14,494 nt of DNA from Clostridia bacterium (GTDB lineage: Bacteria > Bacillota_A > Clostridia > Oscillospirales > QAKW01): contig JAFQKO010000122.1 in NCBI GenBank assembly GCA_017396865.1, positions 1-14,494 of the forward strand, given 5' to 3'. The notes beneath the pieces were generated by a model, which was not told the DNA's origin, searched no databases, and saw nothing but the letters and a program-made list of their open reading frames with translations. A program made the translations under genes and the position numbers. Of this stretch, positions 1 to 6,346 are shown piece after piece. The stretch's first letter is position 1; each line of letters starts with the position of its first letter.

Positions 1-17
1 AAGGTCAACAAGGTTTT

Positions 18-36
18 GTTACATTAACGTTACATT
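18..36. repeat. Direct repeat GTTACATT x2, 11-bp period
   Basis: GTTACATT occurs at 18-25 and again at 29-36, so the two copies start exactly 11 bp (about one helical turn) apart. They lie upstream of the -10 element at 72-77. Spaced direct repeats of this kind are typical binding sites for OmpR/PhoB-type response regulators. That a regulator binds here is an inference; the repeat itself is seen directly. Confidence 0.4.
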
Positions 37-49
37 TTGCCTGACGGGG

Positions 50-77
50 TTGTGCGGTCGTTTTTTTATGATATAAT
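50..77 (+). promoter_or_regulatory. Sigma-A promoter (extended -10) of the lipoprotein gene
   Basis: A perfect TATAAT stands at 72-77 with TG at 69-70 one base upstream, which is an extended -10 (TGnTATAAT). The best -35 is a poor TTGTGC at 50-55 with a 16-nt spacer, as expected when an extended -10 compensates. Transcription would start near 84, giving a leader of about 20 nt with the ribosome binding site GGAGG at 91-95. Confidence 0.7.
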
Positions 78-103
78 GAAAATATGAAAAGGAGGTGATC
101 GCG

Positions 104-1198
104 ATGAAGCGATGGTTGGCGATGTTATGTGTGTGTTTGCTGCTTCTTTGCGGTTGCCAAGGGGCGGAGGCCCCTGCGGAGGAGGAAAACCTGATCACGC
201 ATCAGGGCCCCCATGATTGTACTATTCATTCAAACGACAGCATTGCCGCCCGTCGTGTGGCGATCTGCGGCGATCAGATCTATTTCGGATGCAACTGCAG
301 CGGGGAGGAGCAGATTCTGACCATGCCGGGGGCTTCTCCGAGTCGGATCTCGGTCGCTCTGGAGGGCGGCAGAATCCTGCGGCGGTGCGGATCGGTTTTG
401 CTGGCCGAACGGGGCGAACAGCTTTTGGCGCTGGAAACGGAATCGGAAACGAGCGAATGGCAGGTGTTGATGAGCTATTCCCCGGGAAAGGGCTTTTTGC
501 CCAAGGGCTTTCAGCGCGGAGAGGAATGGCTCCTCTTGCCCGATTCCGAGCGCAGCGAGCTACTGTGCGTTGATCTCAAGGAGATGACTGCTGCCATTCG
601 TCCGTCGGCGGGGTATCTTGTCGATCTGGTGCGGCAGGGGGATCGGCTCTATTATATAAAGGAGCAGGAGGGGGGTTATACCCTCTATACCTCTGATTTG
701 TATTTCCGTGGAGTGCGGGAATTGGCTTCAACCGCGCATCCCAACCTTTCTGTTTCGGGGGAGCGGATCGCCTGCTATGGCGGGGAGGGCTATCCCGCCA
801 TCTATGATCTGCAAGCCGAACGTGTTCAGCCGCTCAAGGTCGGATATTCGGCAAGCGCGTCGGCGGCGGGCGGCGGGGTGCTGACGGTGCGCTATTGGGA
901 AAGCGAGGCCGATCAGGCAAACGGGATCGGAACCAAGCTCTATGCCGTCGATATCGCCACCGGTGAGGAGCTGCCTGCCGCAGAGTATCGGCGGATCGTA
1001 GTTTCTGCAGAGGGTGAGGTTGCCTTTTTCAGCGAGCAAAAGAAATGTCGGTTCGGCGCGGCCGACGAGGTAGACCCACAGCAGGTCACCTTTGAGCATT
1101 TCGCGGTTGGCGATCGCTATATCGCCTGCAATAAGAGCGGGACGCTGACGGTGATCCATCGGCAACGCAATACGGCATTTTATTTTGACCATCGTTAA
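104..1198 (+). CDS. Putative lipoprotein, beta-propeller-like, function unknown
   Basis: The predicted product of 364 aa begins with a lipoprotein signal peptide: MKRW, a hydrophobic stretch to residue 15, then a lipobox LCGC with the lipidated cysteine at position 18, followed by an acidic, Ala/Glu-rich tether. The rest is soluble, with repeated short blocks of the type GDxLYYI, GERIACYG and GDRYIAC spaced along the chain. These resemble strands of a beta-propeller sensor domain of the DUF5050 type, but I cannot name a family. I chose the ATG at 104 over the in-frame GTG at 95 because GGAGG at 91-95 is then 8 nt upstream, and the GTG would sit inside that site. The gene has its own promoter and a terminator at 1201-1238, so it is monocistronic in this window. 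It is probably anchored on the outer face of the membrane. Confidence 0.8.
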   Translation: MKRWLAMLCVCLLLLCGCQGAEAPAEEENLITHQGPHDCTIHSNDSIAARRVAICGDQIYFGCNCSGEEQILTMPGASPSRISVALEGGRILRRCGSVLLAERGEQLLALETESETSEWQVLMSYSPGKGFLPKGFQRGEEWLLLPDSERSELLCVDLKEMTAAIRPSAGYLVDLVRQGDRLYYIKEQEGGYTLYTSDLYFRGVRELASTAHPNLSVSGERIACYGGEGYPAIYDLQAERVQPLKVGYSASASAAGGGVLTVRYWESEADQANGIGTKLYAVDIATGEELPAAEYRRIVVSAEGEVAFFSEQKKCRFGAADEVDPQQVTFEHFAVGDRYIACNKSGTLTVIHRQRNTAFYFDHR

Positions 1199-1200
1199 TA

Positions 1201-1238
1201 AAAAGGGGCTGTAAAACATGCGTTTTACAGCCCCTTTT
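1201..1238. terminator. Bidirectional intrinsic terminator between convergent genes
   Basis: A perfect 13-bp stem (1205-1217 pairs with 1222-1234) with the loop ATGC is flanked by AAAA on the left and a T-run on the right, extending pairing to 1201-1238. It has a U-tract in both directions, so it can stop the lipoprotein transcript (+) and the amidotransferase transcript (-). Its right arm is part of the coding sequence of the minus-strand gene, whose stop codon lies at 1227-1225. Confidence 0.92.
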
Positions 1239-1845
1239 TTAACTGTATTTGAGAGATAAACCACTCAAAGATCGGAGCACCGTTTTGCATCCGCTCGGGG
1301 TGGAATTGGACTCCGAGGATGGGCAGGCTTTGATGTTGGATGGCTTCGACGGTGCCGTCCTCCGCAAAGGCGATTGCCCGAAAGCCCTGCCCGAGGCGGT
1401 CTGCCGCCTGGTGGTGGAAGCTGTTGACGGTGGGATGTTCACCGAAAAGTTCTTTGATCAGCCCTTCTGCCTTGATGGGATGGGTGAGATCCCCCTCCTC
1501 TGCGCGGTGCTGCTCGGCATTGGGCAGATGCCGGATCAGCGAGCCGCCGAAGGCAACGTTTAAGATCTGCAGGCCGCGGCAGATACCGAGGATCGGCTTG
1601 CCCGCGGTGAGAAATTCGTGGATAAAATGCAGCTCCAGCGCATCCCGCTCGGGGGAGATGCCTTGGCAGCCGTTTGGCGGCTGATTATATAAGGCGGGCT
1701 CAACGTCCCCGCCGCCGCAGAGCAGCAGGCCGTCGAATTCCTCTGCCTTGGATTGCAGATCGGCAACGGTGCATTCCGCCCCGAGGGCGGTAAGGGCATT
1801 GACGTAGTTGGTGGGCGGCTTGAGGGTGGTGAGCAGAATCTTCAT
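1225..1845 (-). CDS. Class I glutamine amidotransferase-like hydrolase (peptidase C26 / gamma-glutamyl-GABA hydrolase family)
   Basis: The 206-aa protein has the class I amidotransferase fold signature. It carries LLCGGGDVEP near residues 41-50, the nucleophile elbow GICRG with Cys89, an NSFHHQ segment near 141-146, and the His182/Glu184 pair in the motif QFHPE, completing a Cys-His-Glu triad. This combination (C26 family) hydrolyses gamma-glutamyl amide bonds, as in PuuD acting on gamma-glutamyl-GABA. The substrate cannot be read from the sequence, and at 206 aa it is shorter than usual PuuD proteins (about 235-255 aa). The start ATG at 1845-1843 is supported by AAGGAAG at 1862-1856. It lies 23 nt downstream of the YgjV-like gene, so the two probably share an mRNA. 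Its last codons (AAA AAG GGG CTG TAA) form the left arm of the terminator as read on this strand. Confidence 0.88.
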   Translation of the reverse strand: MKILLTTLKPPTNYVNALTALGAECTVADLQSKAEEFDGLLLCGGGDVEPALYNQPPNGCQGISPERDALELHFIHEFLTAGKPILGICRGLQILNVAFGGSLIRHLPNAEQHRAEEGDLTHPIKAEGLIKELFGEHPTVNSFHHQAADRLGQGFRAIAFAEDGTVEAIQHQSLPILGVQFHPERMQNGAPIFEWFISQIQLKKGL

Positions 1846-1868
1846 TTTCGGATCGCTTCCTTTTTAAT

Positions 1869-2408
1869 TTATTCTATGCTTGCCCGATCCTGTTTATGCT
1901 CAACCTCCATGCCGCTCCAACCAAAGCGCAAAAAGGAGATCAAAATGGAGATCATCGCAAGGATCTCGGTTACCGTTCCGCCGATGGAGCCGGCAAAGAT
2001 GTTGTTGACCATCCAGGTGGGGGAGAGCACGCAGAATTGCACGATGCGGATCACCTTGCCGTTGCGGCTCCAGAGGGTGGCGGTGCAGAGCAGCTGGGCG
2101 GCGGTGATGGCGATGGAAAGGATGCCTTTATAGGTCAGGATACCCGCAGCTAAAAAGGCGGCCTCGATCGCTAAAAAGATCGGCAGGCTGCTCCATTTTC
2201 TGCCCGCCGCCAGCGCCGCACCCCGAAGGATGCTGACCCCGTTGAGGGCAGAGGCGGTATAATCGCCCAACAGCAGGAAATGCACGGTAAAGAGCGTTCC
2301 GCTGATGCCCTGCATGATATAGAGATGTTGATTCTTCTTTGCTTGGTAGGAAAGAACGTTGAAGGCAAAGGCAAAAATGCCGATACCCTGCGCTAAAATC
2401 GGAATCAT
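1869..2408 (-). CDS. ygjV: YgjV-family inner membrane protein
   Basis: A 179-aa hydrophobic protein with about six membrane segments. It matches the YgjV family pattern: an N-terminal NVLSYQAKKNQHLYIMQ stretch (residues 17-33), the FTVHFLLLGDYTASALN stretch (40-56) with a conserved His, then R62 and a late SPTWMVNNIFAGSIGG stretch (129-144). Function is unknown even for the E. coli protein. The start at 2408 is preferred over an upstream in-frame start at 2480 because CGGAGGATCCC lies just before it and the strong promoter -10 (2434-2439) falls inside the longer reading frame. It heads an operon with the downstream amidotransferase-like gene. The C-terminal tail after residue 165 is charged and probably cytoplasmic. 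Confidence 0.82.
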   Translation of the reverse strand: MIPILAQGIGIFAFAFNVLSYQAKKNQHLYIMQGISGTLFTVHFLLLGDYTASALNGVSILRGAALAAGRKWSSLPIFLAIEAAFLAAGILTYKGILSIAITAAQLLCTATLWSRNGKVIRIVQFCVLSPTWMVNNIFAGSIGGTVTEILAMISILISFLRFGWSGMEVEHKQDRASIE

Positions 2409-2433
2409 GGGATCCTCCGTGCTGTTTTTTGCT

Positions 2434-2462
2434 ATCATAGCAAAGAAAAAAGGTGGTGTCAA
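2434..2462 (-). promoter_or_regulatory. Strong sigma-A promoter of the ygjV operon
   Basis: Read on the minus strand, a perfect -35 TTGACA (2462-2457) is followed by a 17-nt spacer and the -10 TATGAT (2439-2434). The -10 is embedded in an 11-bp palindrome GCTATCATAGC at 2431-2441, which could be an operator (inference). The start point would be near 2427, with GGAGG about 10 nt before the ATG at 2408. Confidence 0.85.
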
Positions 2463-2473
2463 GCGAAAAAATG

Positions 2474-2502
2474 TAGACATTCGGTACTTTTTGCGGTATT
2501 AT
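2474..2502 (+). promoter_or_regulatory. Sigma-A promoter of the MBL-SPFH-YdjGH operon
   Basis: The -35 TAGACA (2474-2479, 5/6 match) and the -10 TATTAT (2497-2502, 5/6 match) are separated by 17 nt. The predicted start is near 2509, with a leader of about 28 nt carrying AGAGAGG at 2521-2527. Only 11 bp separate this -35 from the divergent -35 of the ygjV operon, so the two polymerases would compete or share regulators. The spacer and -10 resemble the thrE promoter region at 9776-9801. Confidence 0.8.
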
Positions 2503-2536
2503 TAAAATAAGAAAACTATTAAGAGAGGTTCCTGTT

Positions 2537-3214
2537 ATGAAAATTACATGGCTTGGGCAGGCGGGTCTTCTGCTGGAGACCGACCGTGCCACCGTTATGA
2601 TCGATCCCTATCTTTCCGACAGCGTGGTGAAGGTCAATCCCCGCAACTACCGCCGCGTGCCGGTGGAGGAAAGGTTTTTTGAGGTGAAGCCGGATATTAT
2701 GATCTTCACCCACGATCATCTCGACCATTTCGATCCCGAGACCGCACCGCGGTTTATCAACGATGAAACGGCCGTTACGGTGCTGGCGCCCACCAATGCC
2801 CGCGCCTTGGCGATGAAGCTGGGGGTGGGGCAGAACAACTACGTGCTGTTCGACCGTCATACCGAGTGGACCGAAAAGGGGCTGCGTTTCAAAGCAGTGA
2901 AGGCCTGCCACAGCGATGCCACCGCCATCGGCGTCATCATCGAGGACGGCGAAAAGACCTACTACGTTACCGGCGATACCCTCTATAATACCGAGATCTT
3001 CGCCGATCTGCCCCCAAAGATCGACGTGGTATTTCTGCCGATCAACGGAGTGGGCTGCAACATGAACATGGAGGATGCCGCCCGCTTTGCCGAGAAGATC
3101 GGTGCCAAGACGGTGGTGCCGCTCCACTTCGGCTTATTCGACAATCTGCGCGGGGAGGATTTTCCTTGCGATAAGAAGGTTGTTCCGACCTATTATAATG
3201 AAATCAAAATCTGA
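2537..3214 (+). CDS. MBL-fold metallohydrolase, UlaG-like
   Basis: This 225-aa protein is a compact metallo-beta-lactamase-fold hydrolase. The N-terminal strand WLGQAGLLLE leads to IDPYLSD (22-28), the metal motif THDHLDH (His59, His61, Asp63, His64), a later metal ligand His125, TGD with Asp147 bridging the two metals, and the final His197 in VVPLHFG. All ligands of a dinuclear site are present, so it should be active. The family includes UlaG (ascorbate-6-phosphate lactonase) and many uncharacterised hydrolases; the substrate is unknown. There is no signal peptide, so it is cytoplasmic. It is the first gene behind the promoter at 2474-2502 and lies 15 nt ahead of the SPFH gene, so it is made together with the membrane module downstream. 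Confidence 0.9.
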   Translation: MKITWLGQAGLLLETDRATVMIDPYLSDSVVKVNPRNYRRVPVEERFFEVKPDIMIFTHDHLDHFDPETAPRFINDETAVTVLAPTNARALAMKLGVGQNNYVLFDRHTEWTEKGLRFKAVKACHSDATAIGVIIEDGEKTYYVTGDTLYNTEIFADLPPKIDVVFLPINGVGCNMNMEDAARFAEKIGAKTVVPLHFGLFDNLRGEDFPCDKKVVPTYYNEIKI

Positions 3215-3229
3215 AAGGAGACTACATAA

Positions 3230-4528
3230 ATGGGACTGATTAAAGCAGGATTTGGTGCCCTCGGCGGCACCTTGGCAGATCAATGGAAGGAGTTTTTCTA
3301 TTGCGATGCCATCGACAACGACGTTTTGGTGGTGAAGGGGCAAAAGCAGGTCAGCGGCCGCTCCTCCAATACCAGAGGGCATGAAAACATTATCTCCAAC
3401 GGCTCCGGCATCGCCGTGGCCGATGGGCAATGTATGATCATTGTGGAGCAGGGCAAGGTGGTGGAGGTTTGCGCCGAGCCGGGCGAGTATACCTACGACA
3501 CCTCCACCGAGCCTTCCATCTTCACCGGTAAGCTGGGGCGTGGGATCTTGGATACCTTCAAGACCATCGGCAAGCGCTTCACCTACGGCGGCGATACCGG
3601 TAAGGATCAGCGGGTCTATTACTTCAATCTCAAGGAGATCACCGATAACCGCTACGGCACCGCCAGCCCCATCCCCTTCCGTGTGGTGGTGAATGAGGCG
3701 CTGGGGTATCAGCTTTCGGTGGATCTGCGGTGCAACGGTGTGTATTCCTACCGTGTGGCCGATCCCTTACTGTTCTATACCAACGTTTGCGGCAACGTGG
3801 AGGAGGAATATCACCGCTCCGAGATCGATAGCATGCTCAAGGGCGAGCTGCTGAACGCCCTCCAGCCTGCGCTGGCCAAGATCGCCGCGCGGCGGATCGC
3901 CTATTATGAGATCCCCGCCCATACGGTGGAGATCACCGACGCCCTCAATGAGGTGCTGACAGCGAGTTGGAAGGAAAAACGCGGCTTGGAGCTGTTCTCC
4001 ATCACCGTCAACAGCCTGACGGTGCCTGAGGAGCAGCGCAAGAAGATCACCGAATGGGAAGAGAATGCCATGACCCTCAATCCCAATACGGCCGCCGCCC
4101 GCCTGGTGGGTGCGCAGGCCGATGCCATGCGCAGCGCCGCCGAAAACGAAGCGGGCGCCATGAACGGCTTTATCGGGATGGGCATGGCCATGAACGCAGG
4201 CGGTGCCAATCCGCAGAACCTCTACGGGATGGCTGCGCAGCAGCCTGCCCCCGCTGCCCCCGCTGCCCCCGCCGATGGCTGGAAATGTGCCTGCGGGGCG
4301 ATCAGCAGCGGTAAATTCTGTACCGAGTGTGGTGCCAAAAAGCCCGAGGCAGGCTGGAAATGTGCCTGCGGCGCGGTCAACAGCGGTAAATTCTGCCGTG
4401 AATGCGGCGCTAAAAAGCCGGGCGGTATGAAATGCGATAAGTGCGGCTGGACCCCCAAGGAGGGCGAGCCGATCCCCAAATTCTGCCCCGAGTGCGGCGA
4501 CCCCGTGACCGGGGATGACCTGACCTGA
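3230..4528 (+). CDS. ydjI: SPFH-domain protein with three C-terminal zinc ribbons (YdjI-like)
   Basis: The 432-aa protein begins with a region characteristic of YdjI-type SPFH/Band 7 proteins ('virion core protein' in older annotations). Examples are EFFYCDAIDNDVLVVKG (21-37) and IISNGSGIAVADGQ near 54-67, followed by an SPFH core to about residue 270 and an Ala/Glu-rich helical part (about 276-325). After a Met/Gly/Ala and Pro/Ala linker (to 348) come three zinc ribbons: C353/C355/C364/C367, C378/C380/C389/C392 and C402/C405/C419/C422. SPFH proteins oligomerise into scaffolds on membranes. In Bacillus, YdjI acts with YdjG and YdjH and the PspA homologue YdjF. Here the G and H homologues follow directly, but no pspA is present. 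There is no N-terminal membrane anchor, so membrane recruitment probably depends on the partners. AAGGAG at 3215-3220 sets the start, and the stop overlaps the next ATG by one base (TGATG). Confidence 0.9.
   Translation: MGLIKAGFGALGGTLADQWKEFFYCDAIDNDVLVVKGQKQVSGRSSNTRGHENIISNGSGIAVADGQCMIIVEQGKVVEVCAEPGEYTYDTSTEPSIFTGKLGRGILDTFKTIGKRFTYGGDTGKDQRVYYFNLKEITDNRYGTASPIPFRVVVNEALGYQLSVDLRCNGVYSYRVADPLLFYTNVCGNVEEEYHRSEIDSMLKGELLNALQPALAKIAARRIAYYEIPAHTVEITDALNEVLTASWKEKRGLELFSITVNSLTVPEEQRKKITEWEENAMTLNPNTAAARLVGAQADAMRSAAENEAGAMNGFIGMGMAMNAGGANPQNLYGMAAQQPAPAAPAAPADGWKCACGAISSGKFCTECGAKKPEAGWKCACGAVNSGKFCRECGAKKPGGMKCDKCGWTPKEGEPIPKFCPECGDPVTGDDLT
4245..4271 (+). repeat. Three tandem 9-bp repeats encoding the Pro/Ala linker
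   Basis: CTGCCCCCG is repeated three times without mismatch (4245-4253, 4254-4262, 4263-4271), encoding a Pro-Ala-Ala-type linker between the SPFH body and the zinc ribbons. Copy number could vary by slippage and lengthen or shorten the linker without changing the frame. Confidence 0.85.
4277..4426 (+). repeat. Tandem 75-bp duplication encoding two zinc ribbons
   Basis: Unit 1 (4277-4351) and unit 2 (4352-4426) share long identical runs. Both start GGCTGGAAATGTGCCTGCGG and contain CAGCGGTAAATTCTG, giving two 25-residue ribbons of the form WKCACGA..SGKFC..CGAKKP. The third ribbon (residues 402-422) is longer and unrelated at DNA level. Confidence 0.9.
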
Positions 4529-5610
4529 TGTCGGGCACCCGAGATTTCAAATGCCCGAACTGCGACGGCATTGTGACCTTCGACAGCGCAACGCAGTCGG
4601 TTAAATGCCCCTATTGCGATGCGCAGTTCGACCCCAATGCCTTTATGGCCTACGATGCCGAGCTGAAGCAGGAATCGGAGGAGCTTTCCTTCGACCTGAG
4701 CAGCGGGGAATGGGCAGAGGGCGAGGCCGAGCAGATGCGGGTCTATGCCTGCCGCTCCTGCGGCGGCGAGATCATCGTTGAGGCCACCACCTCTGCTTCC
4801 TCCTGCCCCTTTTGCGGCAGTGCGGTGGTCATGAAGGGTCAGCTGGCGGGCAAGCTCCGCCCCGACTACGTGATTCCCTTTCGGGTCAGCAAGGCGCAGG
4901 CCAAGGAGGGGCTGAAAAAGTTCATGAAGGGGAAATGGCTGGCACCGAGGATCTTTCGGAACGTCGACCGTCTGGATTCCGTCAAGGGTCTTTACGTCCC
5001 GTTTTGGTTCTTTAATGCGGAGGTGGATGCAACCGTTCGCTTTTCCGCTTACCGCGTCCCCGATGATGATCTCAGCGAGGTGGAGCGCTGCTATGCGCTC
5101 TTTCGCAGCGGCTCGGCGGGATTTCGCCATATCCCCGTCGATGGCTCCAAAAAGATGCCCGATGCGCTGATGGAGTCGATCGAGCCCTTCAATTTTAAGG
5201 AGGCGCGGGCTTTTCGCTCCTCCTATCTGGCGGGATATTTGGCCGATCGCTTCGACGTGGACGCCGATCAGAGCCGCAAGCGGGCGGAGCAGCGGCTGTA
5301 TCGCACCACCGAGGATGCTTTTCGTGAGACCGTTCCGCCCCTTTACAGCAACGTTCGGGCGGTCAACAGCAGGGTTACCGTTAAGGAGAGCAAAACCCTT
5401 TACGTGCTCTGCCCGGTCTGGCTGCTGAACACCACCTGGAAGGGCAAGCGCTATACCTTTGCCATGAACGGGCAAACGGGGAAATTTATCGGCGATCTGC
5501 CGATCGATAAAAAGCGGGCCTTTTGGCTTTGGCTGGGGCTGAGCCTCTTGGGCGGCGGCGTGATCTATCTGCTGCTGTATCTGCTTCGGCAGGGAGGGCT
5601 GCTCGGATGA
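4528..5610 (+). CDS. ydjG: Double zinc-ribbon membrane protein, YdjG-like (copy 1)
   Basis: A 360-aa protein with two N-terminal zinc ribbons: CPNC/CPYC at C9, C12, C27, C30 (TFIIB-like) and CRSC/CPFC at C75, C78, C93, C96. An acidic linker (43-68) separates them. A long conserved cytoplasmic domain follows (VVMKGQLAGKLRPDYVIPF, GLYVPFWFFNAEV, HIPVDGSKKMPD, CPVWLLNTTWKGKRYTFAMNG), then one membrane helix at about 331-353 near the C-terminus. In Bacillus, YdjG pairs with YdjH to form a membrane anchor that recruits the SPFH protein YdjI. That role is the likely one here by homology. It starts within the stop codon of the SPFH gene (TGATG), so translation is probably coupled, and it overlaps the next gene by ATGA. 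A paralogue lies at 6347-7444. Confidence 0.87.
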   Translation: MSGTRDFKCPNCDGIVTFDSATQSVKCPYCDAQFDPNAFMAYDAELKQESEELSFDLSSGEWAEGEAEQMRVYACRSCGGEIIVEATTSASSCPFCGSAVVMKGQLAGKLRPDYVIPFRVSKAQAKEGLKKFMKGKWLAPRIFRNVDRLDSVKGLYVPFWFFNAEVDATVRFSAYRVPDDDLSEVERCYALFRSGSAGFRHIPVDGSKKMPDALMESIEPFNFKEARAFRSSYLAGYLADRFDVDADQSRKRAEQRLYRTTEDAFRETVPPLYSNVRAVNSRVTVKESKTLYVLCPVWLLNTTWKGKRYTFAMNGQTGKFIGDLPIDKKRAFWLWLGLSLLGGGVIYLLLYLLRQGGLLG

Positions 5611-6326
5611 AAAAATATTTGATTTTATGCCTGATCCCGCTTTTGATGCTGAGCCTATGGTTTCCCGCCGCCGCAGAGTTTGATCTGCTGGTGGATGAGG
5701 GCGATTGGTTGAGCGATGCGCAGGAGGCGGAGCTGGAAGCCCTGCTGCTGCAGATGACCGACCGCAACGCCTTTGATATTGCGGTGCGGATCGTTTCCTC
5801 CTGCAACGGCGCATCCCCCGAGGAGGTGGCGCAGGCCGCCTTTATCAAGGATGGGCTGGGCAAGAAAACCTACGGCGGCGTTTTGCTGCTGCTGGATATG
5901 GAAAAATCGGAAGACTATTTGTACGTTCAGCAGGCGCCCAAGCGGCCGATGCTCCCCTTGGAGGGGCGGCAGAAGGTGCATGTGGCCTTCGACGTATACG
6001 TGGAAAAGGGGGAGCCCGAGAAGGCGATCCGAGCCTACGCTACCACCTGCGACGAGGTGGTTACCACCATGCGGCTGACCGGTGAGCTGAGCTACGTGCG
6101 CCCGCTGGAATGGTACTATATCCCCATTGCGTTGGGGATCGGGATGCTCCTGGCCGCCGTGCCGGTGCTGCGGTTGTGCGGCAGGCTGCAGGTGGTGCGG
6201 CAGCATACCGATGCGAAAAACTATCTGCGGGAGGATAGCCTGCGGGTAACCGAGCAGAGCGAAAGCTACCTTCACGATCGGGTGGCCTTCCGCACCCCGC
6301 GATCGATTTTTAAACAGATTAAGTGA
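5607..6326 (+). CDS. ydjH: TPM-domain membrane protein, YdjH-like (copy 1, divergent and tail-less)
   Basis: A 239-aa protein with a cleavable signal peptide (MKKYLILCLIPLLMLSLW then AAAE, cleavage about 23/24). An extracytoplasmic TPM domain follows (about 25-155; DEGDWLSDAQEAELEALL, GVLLLLDME), then one transmembrane helix (about 169-190) and a basic cytoplasmic tail. The start at 5607 (ATGA overlap with the previous stop) is chosen because it begins exactly with the signal peptide; a longer frame from 5523 reads through the end of the previous gene. Compared with copy 2, two features are degraded. The loop before the GVLLLL strand reads GKKTYGG, where copy 2 has RRRENGG. The C-terminus ends TPRSIFKQIK, without the Gly/Ser-rich GGSGGKF tail typical of the family. 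It may be a subfunctionalised partner of YdjG copy 1 rather than a dead gene, because the frame is intact. Confidence 0.85.
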   Translation: MKKYLILCLIPLLMLSLWFPAAAEFDLLVDEGDWLSDAQEAELEALLLQMTDRNAFDIAVRIVSSCNGASPEEVAQAAFIKDGLGKKTYGGVLLLLDMEKSEDYLYVQQAPKRPMLPLEGRQKVHVAFDVYVEKGEPEKAIRAYATTCDEVVTTMRLTGELSYVRPLEWYYIPIALGIGMLLAAVPVLRLCGRLQVVRQHTDAKNYLREDSLRVTEQSESYLHDRVAFRTPRSIFKQIK

Positions 6327-6346
6327 TACCGATAGAGGAGATATGA

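Noticed and set aside
4277..4426. Short tandem repeats considered as a CRISPR-like array
   Set aside because: There are only two units with no spacers. They lie in frame within the SPFH gene and encode zinc ribbons.
5523..5606. Upstream in-frame extension of the first TPM gene
   Set aside because: It overlaps the end of the zinc-ribbon gene in another frame. The signal peptide begins exactly at the ATG at 5607, which shows the ATGA overlap seen at other junctions.
4222..5814. A 530-codon open frame on the minus strand opposite the SPFH and first zinc-ribbon genes
   Set aside because: It is antisense to two well-supported, translationally coupled genes and has a low-complexity Arg/Pro/Gly/His-rich composition. 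It matches no family and arises from GC-rich codon structure.
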